Counted from the stretch's first letter, positions 27,554 to 36,275 are shown. The stretch is DNA of 64,000 nucleotides from Trichococcus sp. K1Tr (GCF_028309625.1 NZ_JAQMHR010000001.1:1-64000), one strand, 5' to 3'. Notes: generated from the letters alone by a model not told the origin. A program made the numbers and translations.

Positions 27554-29929
27554 ATGAATAATAAAATTAGCAAAACATTAGAGTTCGAAAAAATAAAACA
27601 ACAGCTCCAGAATTTTGCTGCAACCGACCAAGGGAAGGACCAGATTCAGGCTTTGCGGCCCGAAACCGATCCGGAAAAAGTCGTTGCATTGCAAAATGAA
27701 ACGGAAGACGGCAGAAAGGTGTTGCGCCTGAAAGGCGGGATTCCGATGCCGAGGCTGAAATCCATCCGCAGCCACCTGAAACGTCTGGAGATAGGCGGCA
27801 CCTTGAACGGCAAAGAGATCGCCGAAATCGGACGGGTATTGTCGACGACAAGAGAAATCATCCAGTTCTTCCAATGGTTCGAAGACAACGAGATTCCCTT
27901 CTTTGTCCTGGACGAATTGGTTGCTAGGCTGGTCGTATTGCCTGAAATCACAAGAAGGATCCAAGCAACCGTCTATGAAGATGGGACGATCCAGAATGAT
28001 GCCTCGCCTGCCTTGAAAGGAATCCGCACAGGAATCAAGCAGGGCGAACAGAATATCCGGACCAAATTGGATGACATCATCAGAGGCAACAAAGCGTCCT
28101 ACCTCAGTGATGCCATCATCACCATCCGTAATGACCGGTTTGTGATTCCGGTCAAGATCGAATACCGCAATCACTTCGGCGGGATTGTCCACGACCAAAG
28201 CTCAACGGGGCAGACGCTTTACATCGAACCGCAAGCCATCCTGGATCTGAATAATCATCTGCGCCAGCTGGCTGCGCAGGAGAAAGCGGAAATCGAACGG
28301 ATCTTGTATGAATTATCGATGGAAATCGAGCCTTTCACACAGGAATTGTACGGGAACAGCGAAGTGTTGGCGACTTTGGATTTCATCAACGCAAAAGCGC
28401 GTTATGCCGATTCCCTGAAAGCGACACGCCCGATCATCAGCAAAGAGAACCATATCGCCATCTGGAAAGCCAGACACCCGCTCATCGATCAAAATGATGT
28501 AGTCGCGAACGATCTGATCCTCGGCGAAGCATACCAAGCCATCGTCATTACCGGTCCGAATACGGGCGGAAAGACGATCATGCTGAAAACACTCGGAATC
28601 ATCCAGATGATGGGCCAATCCGGGCTTCAGATACCGGCGGATGAGGACAGCCAAATCGGCATTTTTACGGAAATTTTTGCGGACATCGGAGATGAACAGT
28701 CGATCGAACAGAGCCTGAGTACGTTCTCCTCGCATATGACCAATATCGTCTCGATCCTTAATCAGATCGATGACAAAAGTCTGGTGCTGCTGGATGAGTT
28801 GGGTTCCGGAACCGACCCGCAAGAGGGAGCTTCCTTGGCCATCTCGATTTTGGACTACATCGGCGGCATCGGCAGTTATGTCATGGCCACCACCCATTAC
28901 CCTGAGCTGAAAGCCTACGGTTACAATCGCTCCGGCACGATCAATGCCAGCATGGAATTCAACGGAGAGACTTTGGCTCCGACTTATCGTCTGCAGATAG
29001 GCGTTCCCGGACGAAGCAATGCCTTCGATATCTCGAAGCGACTCGGCCTGAATCCAAGCATCATCGATCAAGCGCGCAGTTTCATCGATGTGGACAGCCA
29101 AAACCTGAACGAGATGATCGCGGATCTGGAACAGAAGCGACGCGTCACCGAAAAAGAATCCTTGCAGCTCCAAGCGCAGTTGGAAGAATCCGACAAGTTG
29201 TTGGCGGATCTGAAGCGCGCCAACGAAAAACTGGAAACCAACAAGGAAAAAGTCATCGAAGACGCCAAGAAAGAGGCCAACAAGTTGGTCGATACGGCGA
29301 AAGAAGAAGCGGAATTCCTGCTGCAGGAAATCCGTGAAATGCAGCTGAACATGGGGACTTCCGGCAGCATCAAAGAACACGAGCTGATCGATCTGCGCAA
29401 GCAATTCAATGATCTGCGCCAAGAGGAATCTTTGGTCAAAAACAAAGTGCTGCGCAAAGAAAAAGAGAAAAAGATGTTCAAACCCGGCGATGAAGTCATG
29501 ACGGAGACGTATGGCCAGCGAGGCACACTCGTTGAAAAGAAAGGCAACGCTGAATGGGTCGTGCAGATGGGGATCATGAAGATGAAGTTGCCGGAGTCGG
29601 ACCTCAGGCTGATCAAAGAGGAACCGCAGCAACAAAGAAGACAAAGGCAGATTGCCACTGTCAAATCGGCTTCAACCAGTCACGTGGCGACGCAGCTTGA
29701 TCTCAGAGGCCAACGCTATGAAGAAGCTTTGGCTGAAGTCGATCAATATTTGGACGCCGCTTTATTGGCTGGTTATCCGCAGGTCACTATCGTTCACGGA
29801 AAAGGGACAGGCGCCCTCCGCAAAGGGGTGGGCGACTTGCTGAAGCGTCATCCGCAAGTGCTGTCCTACGAGTATGCAGCGGTTAACGCCGGTGGAAACG
29901 GCGCGACGATCGTGACGTTCCGCGGCTGA
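27554..29929 (+). CDS. mutS2: Endonuclease MutS2 with Smr domain
   Basis: A 791-residue homologue of MutS that lacks the mismatch-recognition domain. Visible parts are the MutS core and clamp (~1-310), the ATPase with Walker A GPNTGGKT (~334-341), Walker B LVLLDELGSGTDP and signature STFSSHMTN, a coiled-coil region (~515-640), and the C-terminal Smr nuclease (~715-791; LDLRGQRYEEAL and HGKGTGALRKGV). It suppresses recombination in some bacteria, and acts in ribosome rescue in Bacillus. In Bacillus polX separates cvpA from mutS2. Here polX is absent. Confidence 0.95.
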   Translation: MNNKISKTLEFEKIKQQLQNFAATDQGKDQIQALRPETDPEKVVALQNETEDGRKVLRLKGGIPMPRLKSIRSHLKRLEIGGTLNGKEIAEIGRVLSTTREIIQFFQWFEDNEIPFFVLDELVARLVVLPEITRRIQATVYEDGTIQNDASPALKGIRTGIKQGEQNIRTKLDDIIRGNKASYLSDAIITIRNDRFVIPVKIEYRNHFGGIVHDQSSTGQTLYIEPQAILDLNNHLRQLAAQEKAEIERILYELSMEIEPFTQELYGNSEVLATLDFINAKARYADSLKATRPIISKENHIAIWKARHPLIDQNDVVANDLILGEAYQAIVITGPNTGGKTIMLKTLGIIQMMGQSGLQIPADEDSQIGIFTEIFADIGDEQSIEQSLSTFSSHMTNIVSILNQIDDKSLVLLDELGSGTDPQEGASLAISILDYIGGIGSYVMATTHYPELKAYGYNRSGTINASMEFNGETLAPTYRLQIGVPGRSNAFDISKRLGLNPSIIDQARSFIDVDSQNLNEMIADLEQKRRVTEKESLQLQAQLEESDKLLADLKRANEKLETNKEKVIEDAKKEANKLVDTAKEEAEFLLQEIREMQLNMGTSGSIKEHELIDLRKQFNDLRQEESLVKNKVLRKEKEKKMFKPGDEVMTETYGQRGTLVEKKGNAEWVVQMGIMKMKLPESDLRLIKEEPQQQRRQRQIATVKSASTSHVATQLDLRGQRYEEALAEVDQYLDAALLAGYPQVTIVHGKGTGALRKGVGDLLKRHPQVLSYEYAAVNAGGNGATIVTFRG

Positions 29930-29938
29930 GCAGATTGA

Positions 29939-29967
29939 TTGGTACTGAGCAAAACCTCTGCTATAAT
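29939..29967 (+). promoter_or_regulatory. trxA promoter
   Basis: TTGGTA, a 17-bp spacer and a perfect TATAAT with extended TGC before it, 37 bp before the trxA start. Confidence 0.8.
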
Positions 29968-30004
29968 GAACACATAACGATGAATTGTGAAGGGAGTAAA
30001 TACA

Positions 30005-30316
30005 ATGGTAAAAATATTAACAGATGCAAATTTTGAGGCAGAAACGAAGAATGGGGTCGCACTGGTGGACTTTTGGGCAACTTGGTGCGGACCTTGCCGC
30101 ATGCAATCACCGATCATCGATGAATTGGATGCAGAAATCGGCGACAAAGTGACTTTCGCTAAAATGGATGTGGATGCTAACCCGCAAACGCCAAGCCAAT
30201 TCGGCATCATGGGAATCCCGACATTGTTGATCAAAAAAGATGGCCAAGTCGTAGAAAAATTAGTCGGCTACCATGCAAAAGAAATGCTTGAAGAAACGCT
30301 TGAAAAATATATCTAA
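30005..30316 (+). CDS. trxA: Thioredoxin
   Basis: A 103-residue cytosolic disulfide reductase with the redox site WCGPC (C28, C31) and the cis-Pro motif GIPTLL. It supplies electrons to ribonucleotide reductase, methionine sulfoxide reductase and other partners. The frame is open 6 codons upstream, but AAGGGAG directs the ATG at 30005. It has its own strong promoter and terminator, typical of a highly expressed gene. Confidence 0.96.
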   Translation: MVKILTDANFEAETKNGVALVDFWATWCGPCRMQSPIIDELDAEIGDKVTFAKMDVDANPQTPSQFGIMGIPTLLIKKDGQVVEKLVGYHAKEMLEETLEKYI

Positions 30317-30324
30317 ACAATAAG

Positions 30325-30379
30325 AAAGAGTTGCCGGTGTCCTGATGTTTCAGGACTTCCGGCAACTCTTTTTTTTTTT
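30325..30379 (+). terminator. trxA terminator
   Basis: AAGAGTTGCCGG and an inner GTCCTGA arm pair with TCAGGAC and CCGGCAACTCTT, followed by about 11 T. It is one of the strongest terminators in the window. Confidence 0.92.
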
Positions 30380-30419
30380 GGAACTTTGTGGTGGAGGTTG
30401 TCATTTTTGACGAATGGTA

Positions 30420-30600
30420 GTTGGCCGGAGGAGAGCCAACGAACCGGATGTGCAACTCCGGTCAGAGCTGCACCACCGGAGTTGCACGTTCCCATCGCAG
30501 TCCCTCCTCCGGTGAGGGTCCCTTCACCGGAGGACAGCGGGGTGGACGGGGCCTCAGCTCCGGCCAAGGCGGCTTCGCCGGAGAACAGTCAAATCGCGTC
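30420..30600. repeat. GC-rich intergenic cluster of hairpins sharing CCGGAG/CTCCGG
   Basis: Four consecutive inverted repeats fill this stretch. They are GTTGGC/GCCAAC (420-425 with 435-440 past 30000), a perfect 13-bp GTGCAACTCCGGT/ACCGGAGTTGCAC (30450-30462 with 30475-30487), a perfect 11-bp TCCTCCGGTGA/TCACCGGAGGA (30505-30515 with 30524-30534), and CTCCGGC/GCCGGAG (30558-30564 with 30577-30583). The core CCGGAG or its complement recurs about six times. Base composition is far more GC-rich than the surroundings. Frames on both strands are open but have repetitive Ser-Gly-Glu/Gln-Gly translations, so they are unlikely to be genes. It looks like a dispersed intergenic repeat or a structured RNA. 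Confidence 0.7.
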
Positions 30601-30609
30601 GCATTCCCC

Positions 30610-30660
30610 AAAAAACGCGCAAGCATCCCGGCAATTCGCTGCCGGGATGCTTGCGCGTTT
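30610..30660 (-). terminator. Terminator of the YslB-like gene
   Basis: A perfect 21-bp stem (30613-30633 with 30640-30660) with a 6-nt loop. On the minus strand it runs into six T. It lies 5 bp past the stop codon. Confidence 0.92.
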
Positions 30661-30664
30661 GGAT

Positions 30665-31090
30665 TCATTCGATGAATAGGGTGATGATGACTTCTTTTTT
30701 CTTGTCTTTCCCGACGAGGATTTCTGCTTTTGCTTCACAGGGGAGACCGGTCGTCATCTGGATCTGCTGCGCCAAAAATCCGGCTTCCAGTTGGAAAGAG
30801 GCCTGCTCGTTTTGGGTGCGGACAGTGATCAGATCGCTTTCCAGACGGTATTGTTGCGTATTTTTTTCTTTTTTGAGCAGTTCCAGCTGTCCGAAACCGC
30901 AATAAATCATCGCTTCATATAGGTCTTCCTGACTTTTTAATGGGAATTGCCGAGCCAAATCTTTTCCGGCCCAATACAATATTTCATCGGTATGTTCGCC
31001 AAGGATGTTACCCAGAAGGTAATCCCTTATCAATAAATAGGAGAAGTGTTCGTTATCGATAATACGGGCATTTTCGTTTTCAGGATTCAA
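30665..31090 (-). CDS. YslB-like protein (DUF2507)
   Basis: A 141-residue soluble protein of the DUF2507/YslB group: FSYLLIRDYLLGNILGEHTDEILYWAGKDLARQFP is the family's hallmark, followed by an E-rich C-terminal sheet (EAKAEILVGKDKKKEVI). The fold is of the V4R/TRAPP-like kind. No biochemical role is known to me. The ATG at 31120 lies upstream of the very strong AAGGGGGGA site, so translation more likely begins at TTG 31090, 7 nt after it. Confidence 0.82.
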   Translation of the reverse strand: MNPENENARIIDNEHFSYLLIRDYLLGNILGEHTDEILYWAGKDLARQFPLKSQEDLYEAMIYCGFGQLELLKKEKNTQQYRLESDLITVRTQNEQASFQLEAGFLAQQIQMTTGLPCEAKAEILVGKDKKKEVIITLFIE

Positions 31091-31245
31091 TTCATTTCCC
31101 CCCTTAAATCTACACTTCATTATACACGTATTTTAAATAGTGGATAGAGCCTATTTTCAGGCGATGCCTATCAATGGCGTTTTTTTTCAACATCAGGCAT
31201 AATAGGGTTAAGAAATCCAATACTCAAATTGAAAGGAAGATGTTT

Positions 31246-31356
31246 ATGTGGACTGCCAAGAAAGTTTTGGGATTGATGCTGCTGTTGATTCCGGTCTTCA
31301 AATATATTTCAGACTGGAAAAAAGAAGAGGAACAACGCCGCTTGCTGAACGGTTGA
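31246..31356 (+). CDS. Small single-pass membrane protein, unknown
   Basis: A 36-codon frame starting with ATG 7 nt after AAAGGAAG. It encodes one hydrophobic helix (VLGLMLLLIPVF) with a basic N-terminus and a strongly charged C-terminal tail (KKEEEQRRLLNG). Another ATG two codons upstream is too close to the ribosome site. The good ribosome site and transmembrane pattern support a real gene. I know no family. Confidence 0.5.
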   Translation: MWTAKKVLGLMLLLIPVFKYISDWKKEEEQRRLLNG

Positions 31357-31383
31357 ACAGACATCTCCATCCATACATAAAAT

Positions 31384-31424
31384 GAAAACTCGTTATACCG
31401 CATTGCGCGATATAACGAGTTTCG
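31384..31424. terminator. Bidirectional terminator, small ORF / P-II-like gene
   Basis: AAACTCGTTATA pairs with TATAACGAGTTT around a 13-nt partly paired loop, with T-rich sequence on both strands. Confidence 0.7.
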
Positions 31425-31431
31425 TTTGTGA

Positions 31432-31737
31432 TTATGACCTGATACCGTGCACTCTTTTGATGTTCAGCCCAAAAAGGATGCCGTTCCCGGGTGCGGTGAT
31501 GTTTACCGCATCTTCGATTTGGTTGATGATTTTTTCGGAATGTTCTGCCTTGGTCAACACCAGCAGGATTTCCTTTTCCGGTTCCAAAGCCAGATTGAAC
31601 AGCTTCTTGTTTTCGTGCATACCGGATCCGCGGCCGGCAATGACGGTGCCGCAGTAGGACTCTTCGCAGCGCGCGCTTTCGAAGACGCGGTCGATCATTC
31701 CTTTGTCGACGACGGTTACGATCGATTGATAACTCAT
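31432..31737 (-). CDS. P-II-like small signalling protein
   Basis: A 101-residue protein with the overall pattern of the P-II/GlnB superfamily: an opening beta strand (YQSIVTVVDKGMIDRVFESAR), a Gly-rich loop (GTVIAGRGSG), and later EILLVLTKAEHSEKIINQIEDAV. The uridylylated Tyr of the T-loop of true GlnB is not obvious, so it is a divergent member. No ammonium transporter or glutamine synthetase gene is adjacent. The ATG at 31737 is about 11 nt from AAAAGGAG. A GTG at 31749 overlaps that site and is rejected. The ligand is unknown. Confidence 0.75.
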   Translation of the reverse strand: MSYQSIVTVVDKGMIDRVFESARCEESYCGTVIAGRGSGMHENKKLFNLALEPEKEILLVLTKAEHSEKIINQIEDAVNITAPGNGILFGLNIKRVHGIRS

Positions 31738-31949
31738 CTGTGTGTCCACTCCTTTTCCTGGTTACTGAAATTGAGACAATTGTAGCACAGATATTTCTGA
31801 ACAGCCAATAAACGGCAGTGACCCTAGAAAAAGAGACCCTATTTTCCGCAAAAGCGAAGCAATTTCGGATGAAATTTGCCTCATTTTCACCAAAACAGTG
31901 CATCTTAAGGTAAAATAGAGATACGAAAACAAATAAAGGAAGTTACTGC

Positions 31950-32774
31950 ATGAGCAAAAAAGCAATCGGTTTTATTGACTCTGGTGTCGGCGGCTTGACC
32001 GTCGTGAAACAAGCAATGAAACAACTTCCCAATGAATCCATTTATTATCTGGGGGATTCCGCCAGATGCCCCTATGGACCAAGGCCCAAAGAAGAAGTGA
32101 TTCAATACACATGGGAAATGACACAGTTTCTGCTGAAGAAAGATATCAAAATGTTGGTGATCGCCTGCAACACAGCGACTGCAGCCGCCTTGGACATCAT
32201 CCGCGAGCGTGTGGACATCCCGGTGGTCGGCGTCATCAATCCCGGCAGCCGTGCGGCCATCAAACATTCGAAAAATGAACGCATTGCCGTAATCGGCACA
32301 AAAGGCACCATCAACAGCGACGTTTATAAACAAACCATCAAGGACAAAGACAAGGGCATTTCGGTCATCAGCATGAGCTGTCCCAAATTTGTGCCGCTTG
32401 TGGAGAGCAACCAATACAACGGATCAATCGCCAAAAAAGTGGTTGCGGAAACGCTGAAACCCTTACTGAAGGAATCGATCGATACCCTCATTCTGGGGTG
32501 CACGCATTATCCGCTTTTGACACCGCTCATCCAAAATGTGATGGGTCCTTGTGTGACACTTATCGATTCCGGTGCTGAAACGGTATCCGAGGTGAGTACC
32601 TTATTGGACTATTTCCGCTTGGCGGAAAGTTCGCACAACAAGGAAGCATCCGAATACCGTTTTTATACGACGGGTTCGCCCAAACTATTTTCGGATATTG
32701 CAGAAAACTGGCTCGGACAGAGAAATTTTACAGTTGAAAAAGTTGATTTGGTAAATTTGATTGAAAATGATTGA
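31950..32774 (+). CDS. murI: Glutamate racemase
   Basis: A 274-residue cofactor-independent racemase that makes D-glutamate for peptidoglycan. The two catalytic Cys are in IACNTATA (C73) and LGCTHYPLL (C184), with D10 in DSGVGGLTV and H186 as partners. The start follows AAGGAAG. It heads a tight operon with rdgB, a phosphodiesterase and a CBS protein, the same order as racE-ysnA-ysnB in Bacillus. Confidence 0.97.
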   Translation: MSKKAIGFIDSGVGGLTVVKQAMKQLPNESIYYLGDSARCPYGPRPKEEVIQYTWEMTQFLLKKDIKMLVIACNTATAAALDIIRERVDIPVVGVINPGSRAAIKHSKNERIAVIGTKGTINSDVYKQTIKDKDKGISVISMSCPKFVPLVESNQYNGSIAKKVVAETLKPLLKESIDTLILGCTHYPLLTPLIQNVMGPCVTLIDSGAETVSEVSTLLDYFRLAESSHNKEASEYRFYTTGSPKLFSDIAENWLGQRNFTVEKVDLVNLIEND

Positions 32775-32789
32775 GAAATGAGGGATACG

Positions 32790-33413
32790 ATGAACACAAC
32801 TGAAAAAAAGAAAATCGTGATAGCGACTAAAAATCCGGGAAAAGCCAAGGATTTCGCCGTCCTTTTTGAACCAAAAGGCTATGAAGTCGTGACTTTGTTG
32901 GACTACCCGGAAATAGAGGATGTTGAGGAAACCGGCTACACATTTGAAGCCAATGCGCGGAAGAAAGCTGAGACGATTGCTGATTTATTGGGCATGACGG
33001 TCTTGGCGGACGATTCCGGCATTTGCATTGATGCATTGGATGGCCAGCCAGGTGTGTTTTCAGCCCGTTTCGCCGGTGGAATGAAAAGCGACGCCGCCAA
33101 TAATGCCAAGGTGCTTGCGATGCTTGGGTCCCAGAAAAACCCGTCCCGAAAGGCACACTTCCATTGCACGTTGGTGCTGGCCCATCCGGATCGGGAGAGT
33201 CTGGTTGTCGAAGGGGATGTCGAGGGCGAAATCGCCGAGTTTCCGAGCGGAGACAATGGTTTCGGATATGATCCGTTGTTTTATTTGCCGCATTTAGGCA
33301 AGACGATGGCGGAATTGAGCGATGTCGAAAAAAATCAGATCAGCCACCGCGCGAATGCCCTGAAAAATCTTGAGAAAAGTTGGGCAGCTTGGCTGGAAAA
33401 GGAAGCGGATTAG
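32790..33413 (+). CDS. rdgB: XTP/dITP diphosphatase (HAM1/RdgB)
   Basis: A 207-residue house-cleaning enzyme that hydrolyses dITP, XTP and ITP to the monophosphates. The motifs IATKNPGKAKDF, EANARKKAE, LADDSGICIDALDGQPGVFSAR and the C-terminal SHRANAL are diagnostic. A longer frame begins at ATG 32778, but GAGGG lies between the two ATGs, so 32790 is used. Its stop codon is immediately followed by the next ATG. Confidence 0.94.
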   Translation: MNTTEKKKIVIATKNPGKAKDFAVLFEPKGYEVVTLLDYPEIEDVEETGYTFEANARKKAETIADLLGMTVLADDSGICIDALDGQPGVFSARFAGGMKSDAANNAKVLAMLGSQKNPSRKAHFHCTLVLAHPDRESLVVEGDVEGEIAEFPSGDNGFGYDPLFYLPHLGKTMAELSDVEKNQISHRANALKNLEKSWAAWLEKEAD

Positions 33414-33932
33414 ATGATAAAAATACTTGCAGTCAGCGACAGTCACGGCCAAAAAGATATTCTGAACGAATTGGCTTTGCGATATGCGAATCGGGTCGAT
33501 CATTTTGTCCACTGCGGCGATTCGGAATTGAGCAGTTCCGATCTGATTTGGGGGATCATGTCCACCGTGATGGGGAATTGCGATTATGATTATCAGATGA
33601 ATGACGAATACCGATTCGAGGCCGGCGACAAAAATGTGCTGGTTGTCCACGGGCACCGTCATTCTGTGAGGGGCTCCGTAGCCGGATTGAAGCTAGCAGC
33701 CCAGCAAGCGAATGCTTCGCTGGTATTTTATGGGCATACCCATATCGCCAAAGCGGAGCAGGAGGATGGTATTCTGTTCATCAATCCGGGCAGCATCAGT
33801 CAACCGCGAGGCACACTGACGGAAAAGACCTACTGCATTGTCACGCTGGACGGCAAATCAGCCACAGTGACGTATTTCAATGACCGCCATCAGGAAATGG
33901 TCGAGCTGAACAATCAATTTCAAATTCTTTGA
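33414..33932 (+). CDS. Metallophosphoesterase, YfcE/YsnB type
   Basis: A 172-residue calcineurin-like phosphoesterase. Metal ligands appear in SDSHG, HCGDSE, MGNCDYD, VVHGHRH and YGHTHIA. Bacterial YfcE-type enzymes hydrolyse phosphodiesters in vitro, and the physiological substrate is unknown. The ATG abuts the rdgB stop codon (TAGATG), so the two are translationally coupled. Confidence 0.92.
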   Translation: MIKILAVSDSHGQKDILNELALRYANRVDHFVHCGDSELSSSDLIWGIMSTVMGNCDYDYQMNDEYRFEAGDKNVLVVHGHRHSVRGSVAGLKLAAQQANASLVFYGHTHIAKAEQEDGILFINPGSISQPRGTLTEKTYCIVTLDGKSATVTYFNDRHQEMVELNNQFQIL

Positions 33933-33999
33933 TCACATGCAATGAAGGTGCTTCCGACGGCTTAGACTCCGGATGGACACCCTTTAGGAGGAAATACAA

Positions 34000-34500
34000 A
34001 TGATTAGTAACGAAGTAGCCGGGTTATTGCTGGATAATGACGCGTGCGGGGATCTGATGATCCACGGTGAAAATGTCGCCAATGTACATTGTTCGAATAA
34101 CCTGAACCATGCGTTTCTGGTCCTGTCCCAAGTGAAGTATTCCGTCATTCCCGTATTGGATTCAAAGTCCCGTATCAAAGGACTGATTTCCATACCGATG
34201 ATCATCAAGGCCATCACGGAAATCGATGCGATCCGCTATGACAAAATGGAAACACTCAAAGTGGAAGATGTGATGGACAGTAATGTACAGACCATCCGCC
34301 CATGGACGGACCTTGAAGATATCCTGAACTATCTTATCGATCACAATTTCCTATGCGTTACCGAAGATGATGGCAAGTTTATCGGCATCATCACGCGCAA
34401 AGAGATTCTGACGAGAGTGAATCACTTGGTGCACGGCATCCACCGCATCTATAAATTAGAGAAAATAGAGGAGAAGGAGGAAGTCGCATCCAAAAGATAG
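34000..34500 (+). CDS. cbpB: CBS-domain protein CbpB (YkuL type)
   Basis: A 166-residue protein with two CBS domains (~10-75 and ~85-150; VEDVMDSNVQTI marks the second). CbpB of Listeria and its homologues (YkuL/DarB in Bacillus) bind cyclic di-AMP and, when apo, activate the (p)ppGpp synthetase Rel and pyruvate carboxylase. The same role is plausible here. AGGAGG lies 8 nt before the ATG. It is the last gene of the murI operon, 67 nt after the phosphoesterase, and a strong terminator follows. Confidence 0.85.
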   Translation: MISNEVAGLLLDNDACGDLMIHGENVANVHCSNNLNHAFLVLSQVKYSVIPVLDSKSRIKGLISIPMIIKAITEIDAIRYDKMETLKVEDVMDSNVQTIRPWTDLEDILNYLIDHNFLCVTEDDGKFIGIITRKEILTRVNHLVHGIHRIYKLEKIEEKEEVASKR

Positions 34501-34536
34501 CATGCGGATTTCTGCTTCAAGCCTAACCTTATAAAT

Positions 34537-34584
34537 CAAAAAAGTGCTTCACTTCCAAACACATTGGAGGTGAAGCACTTTTTT
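34537..34584. terminator. Terminator between cbpB and mscS-type gene
   Basis: AAAAAAGTGCTTCAC-TTCC pairs with GGAG-GTGAAGCACTTTTTT. It is symmetrical and serves both convergent genes. Confidence 0.9.
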
Positions 34585-34594
34585 CGTAAGGAGT

Positions 34595-35500
34595 TTATGT
34601 TTTCGGTACAGTGTACGGCATAGCCGGAATCTGGATACCAGCTTCCAGCAGTGCGGAACGGTAGTTTCCCAAGAACAAGTTTTGGATGCTGTACTGCTGG
34701 CCGTTCAATGTATAAAAGATCACCCGATAGGCAAGCTGGCCATTCCCCTTGTCGGTGATGCCAATGACATTCGGGCCTTTGACGATTTCCGGATGCTCCG
34801 GCACGAGCCGGTCATTGACGGTTTGGATGACCTGATTGACCGTTTCAAAATTGGTATCCGGATACAAGAGAATATCGATCATTGCCCGCATATCATTTCG
34901 GGACAGATTGCTGATGGTCGTGATGGTATGATTCGGCAAAAAATGCAAGGTTCCATCAAAACTCTTGATCTGTGTCGTCCGCAGCCCAACGTTCACGACA
35001 GTGCCATCGATGCCGCCGATGACAACATGATCGCCTACATCAAATTGGGATTCCAGGATGATGAAGAAGCCATTGACGATATCATTGATGAATTGTTGCG
35101 CGCCAAGACCAATCGCCAGACCCGCAAGACCCGCACCAGCCACTAACGTAGCGATCGGAACACCCATGATGGAGAGGACTCCGTAGGTCAAAAAGAAGAA
35201 CAATAGATAACGCAAACCATTCTCGGCTATTTTATAGATGGTGGTAGCGCGATTCTGCGTGATGTGCTTGGTCAATATTTGTTTTTCGAAAGTCCGATGC
35301 AACACGTAGTTGGATAAACGTTTTAAAACAAAAAAGATGAGCAGCAAAAAAAGCAAGGTTATGCCTTTTGAAATAAACAAGCCCAAAATCTCTTCCCAAG
35401 CGATGCTGTTCCACCATTTGACGAAAATATTTGAGTTCGTCACCACTTCCTCTATCAAATCTTGCGCAAGAGCACTGTCTTGTGTACTTGCATCATTCAT
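34595..35500 (-). CDS. Small-conductance mechanosensitive channel, MscS family
   Basis: A 301-residue membrane protein with three predicted helices (~40-60, ~95-112, ~118-150). The pore helix is Gly/Ala-rich (LVAGAGLAGLAIGLGAQQFINDIVNGFFIILE), and the cytosolic beta domain carries DVGDHVVIGGIDGTVVNVGLRTTQI. It releases solutes on hypo-osmotic shock. It resembles Bacillus YkuT, and ykuL/ykuT adjacency is shared. The start follows GAGGGG. Confidence 0.92.
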   Translation of the reverse strand: MNDASTQDSALAQDLIEEVVTNSNIFVKWWNSIAWEEILGLFISKGITLLFLLLIFFVLKRLSNYVLHRTFEKQILTKHITQNRATTIYKIAENGLRYLLFFFLTYGVLSIMGVPIATLVAGAGLAGLAIGLGAQQFINDIVNGFFIILESQFDVGDHVVIGGIDGTVVNVGLRTTQIKSFDGTLHFLPNHTITTISNLSRNDMRAMIDILLYPDTNFETVNQVIQTVNDRLVPEHPEIVKGPNVIGITDKGNGQLAYRVIFYTLNGQQYSIQNLFLGNYRSALLEAGIQIPAMPYTVPKT

Positions 35501-35770
35501 AAAAAACCCCTCATTTCTGAAACAATTGTTACCATTGTATCAAATAACCTGGCTTATTAAAATGAAGATACGATTACGTTTTTTTGAAGAAAGCATGTCC
35601 GGAGCAGCAGAATCCATTTCCAGGTGAATTGGCGTTGTTTTAAAGGGGTTTCAATAGCATATCGGAAATGTCTATGGTATCATTTTATTATAAATGAAAT
35701 AAATCTTATAAAAATTCGTACAATGCTTTGACAGATGTGAGTATGAATTAAGAAGGAGTGAGTACAAATA
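35501..35770. other. Divergent intergenic region, mscS / ytxG-like
   Basis: About 270 AT-rich bp. A TTGACA at 35729 has no -10 at the right distance. TATAAA-type boxes occur near 35690. The ytxG-like gene has AAGGAG 10 nt before its ATG. I see no gene or conserved leader. Confidence 0.3.
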
Positions 35771-36235
35771 ATGGGGTATGGTGAAATTGCAGCTTTGATT
35801 GCTGCGCTAGCTTTTGCGGTATTGGTGGTTTTCATCATCTTGGCTTTGAGGAAAGTCACTGACATCTTAGGCGAAGTTGAAAAAGTGACCCAGGAAGCGA
35901 ATAAAAGCCTGGCTGTCATCACTAAAGATGTCGATCACTTGTCGATTGAAGTCGAAGGCTTATTGAATAAAGCCAACACGCTGGTGGACGACCTGAACGG
36001 GAAAATCAGCAAAACAGATCCTTTATTCACCGCAATCGGCGATTTGGGTGTGACTGTCTCCGATGTGAACCAATCAACCAGAAATTTGGCAGTATCACTT
36101 AAAGGCGGAGGGAAAGGCGTCAAAAGCGCATCCGGTTCCTCCACTGTCGGAAAGCTAGGACGGACAGCAATGGCAATTGCCCGTCAACGGCAAGCGAAGA
36201 AAGAATCGAAGGATACAAAGTTCAAAACTTACTGA
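35771..36235 (+). CDS. DUF948 membrane-anchored protein (YtxG-like)
   Basis: A 154-residue protein with one N-terminal membrane helix (~5-27) and then a helical, coiled-coil-prone region with DUF948 features (VTQEANKSLAVITKDVDHLSIEVEGLL) and a basic tail. Bacillus YtxG is a general stress protein encoded with ytxH near ccpA, the same neighbourhood as here. The molecular role is unknown. Confidence 0.85.
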   Translation: MGYGEIAALIAALAFAVLVVFIILALRKVTDILGEVEKVTQEANKSLAVITKDVDHLSIEVEGLLNKANTLVDDLNGKISKTDPLFTAIGDLGVTVSDVNQSTRNLAVSLKGGGKGVKSASGSSTVGKLGRTAMAIARQRQAKKESKDTKFKTY

Positions 36236-36275
36236 AGCGTCAACCAAACCATAAACGAAAAGGAGATTGAATATT

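Noticed and set aside
28313-29644. 443-codon open frame on the minus strand
   Set aside because: It lies fully antisense to mutS2, whose domains are complete. The frame has no ribosome site and a skewed Phe/Leu/Arg composition, typical of an antisense shadow.
30313-30679. Three 84-97 codon frames on both strands over the hairpin cluster
   Set aside because: Their translations (repeated Ser-Gly-Glu/Gln-Gly) arise from the CCGGAG repeats, no good ribosome site is present, and they cross terminators.
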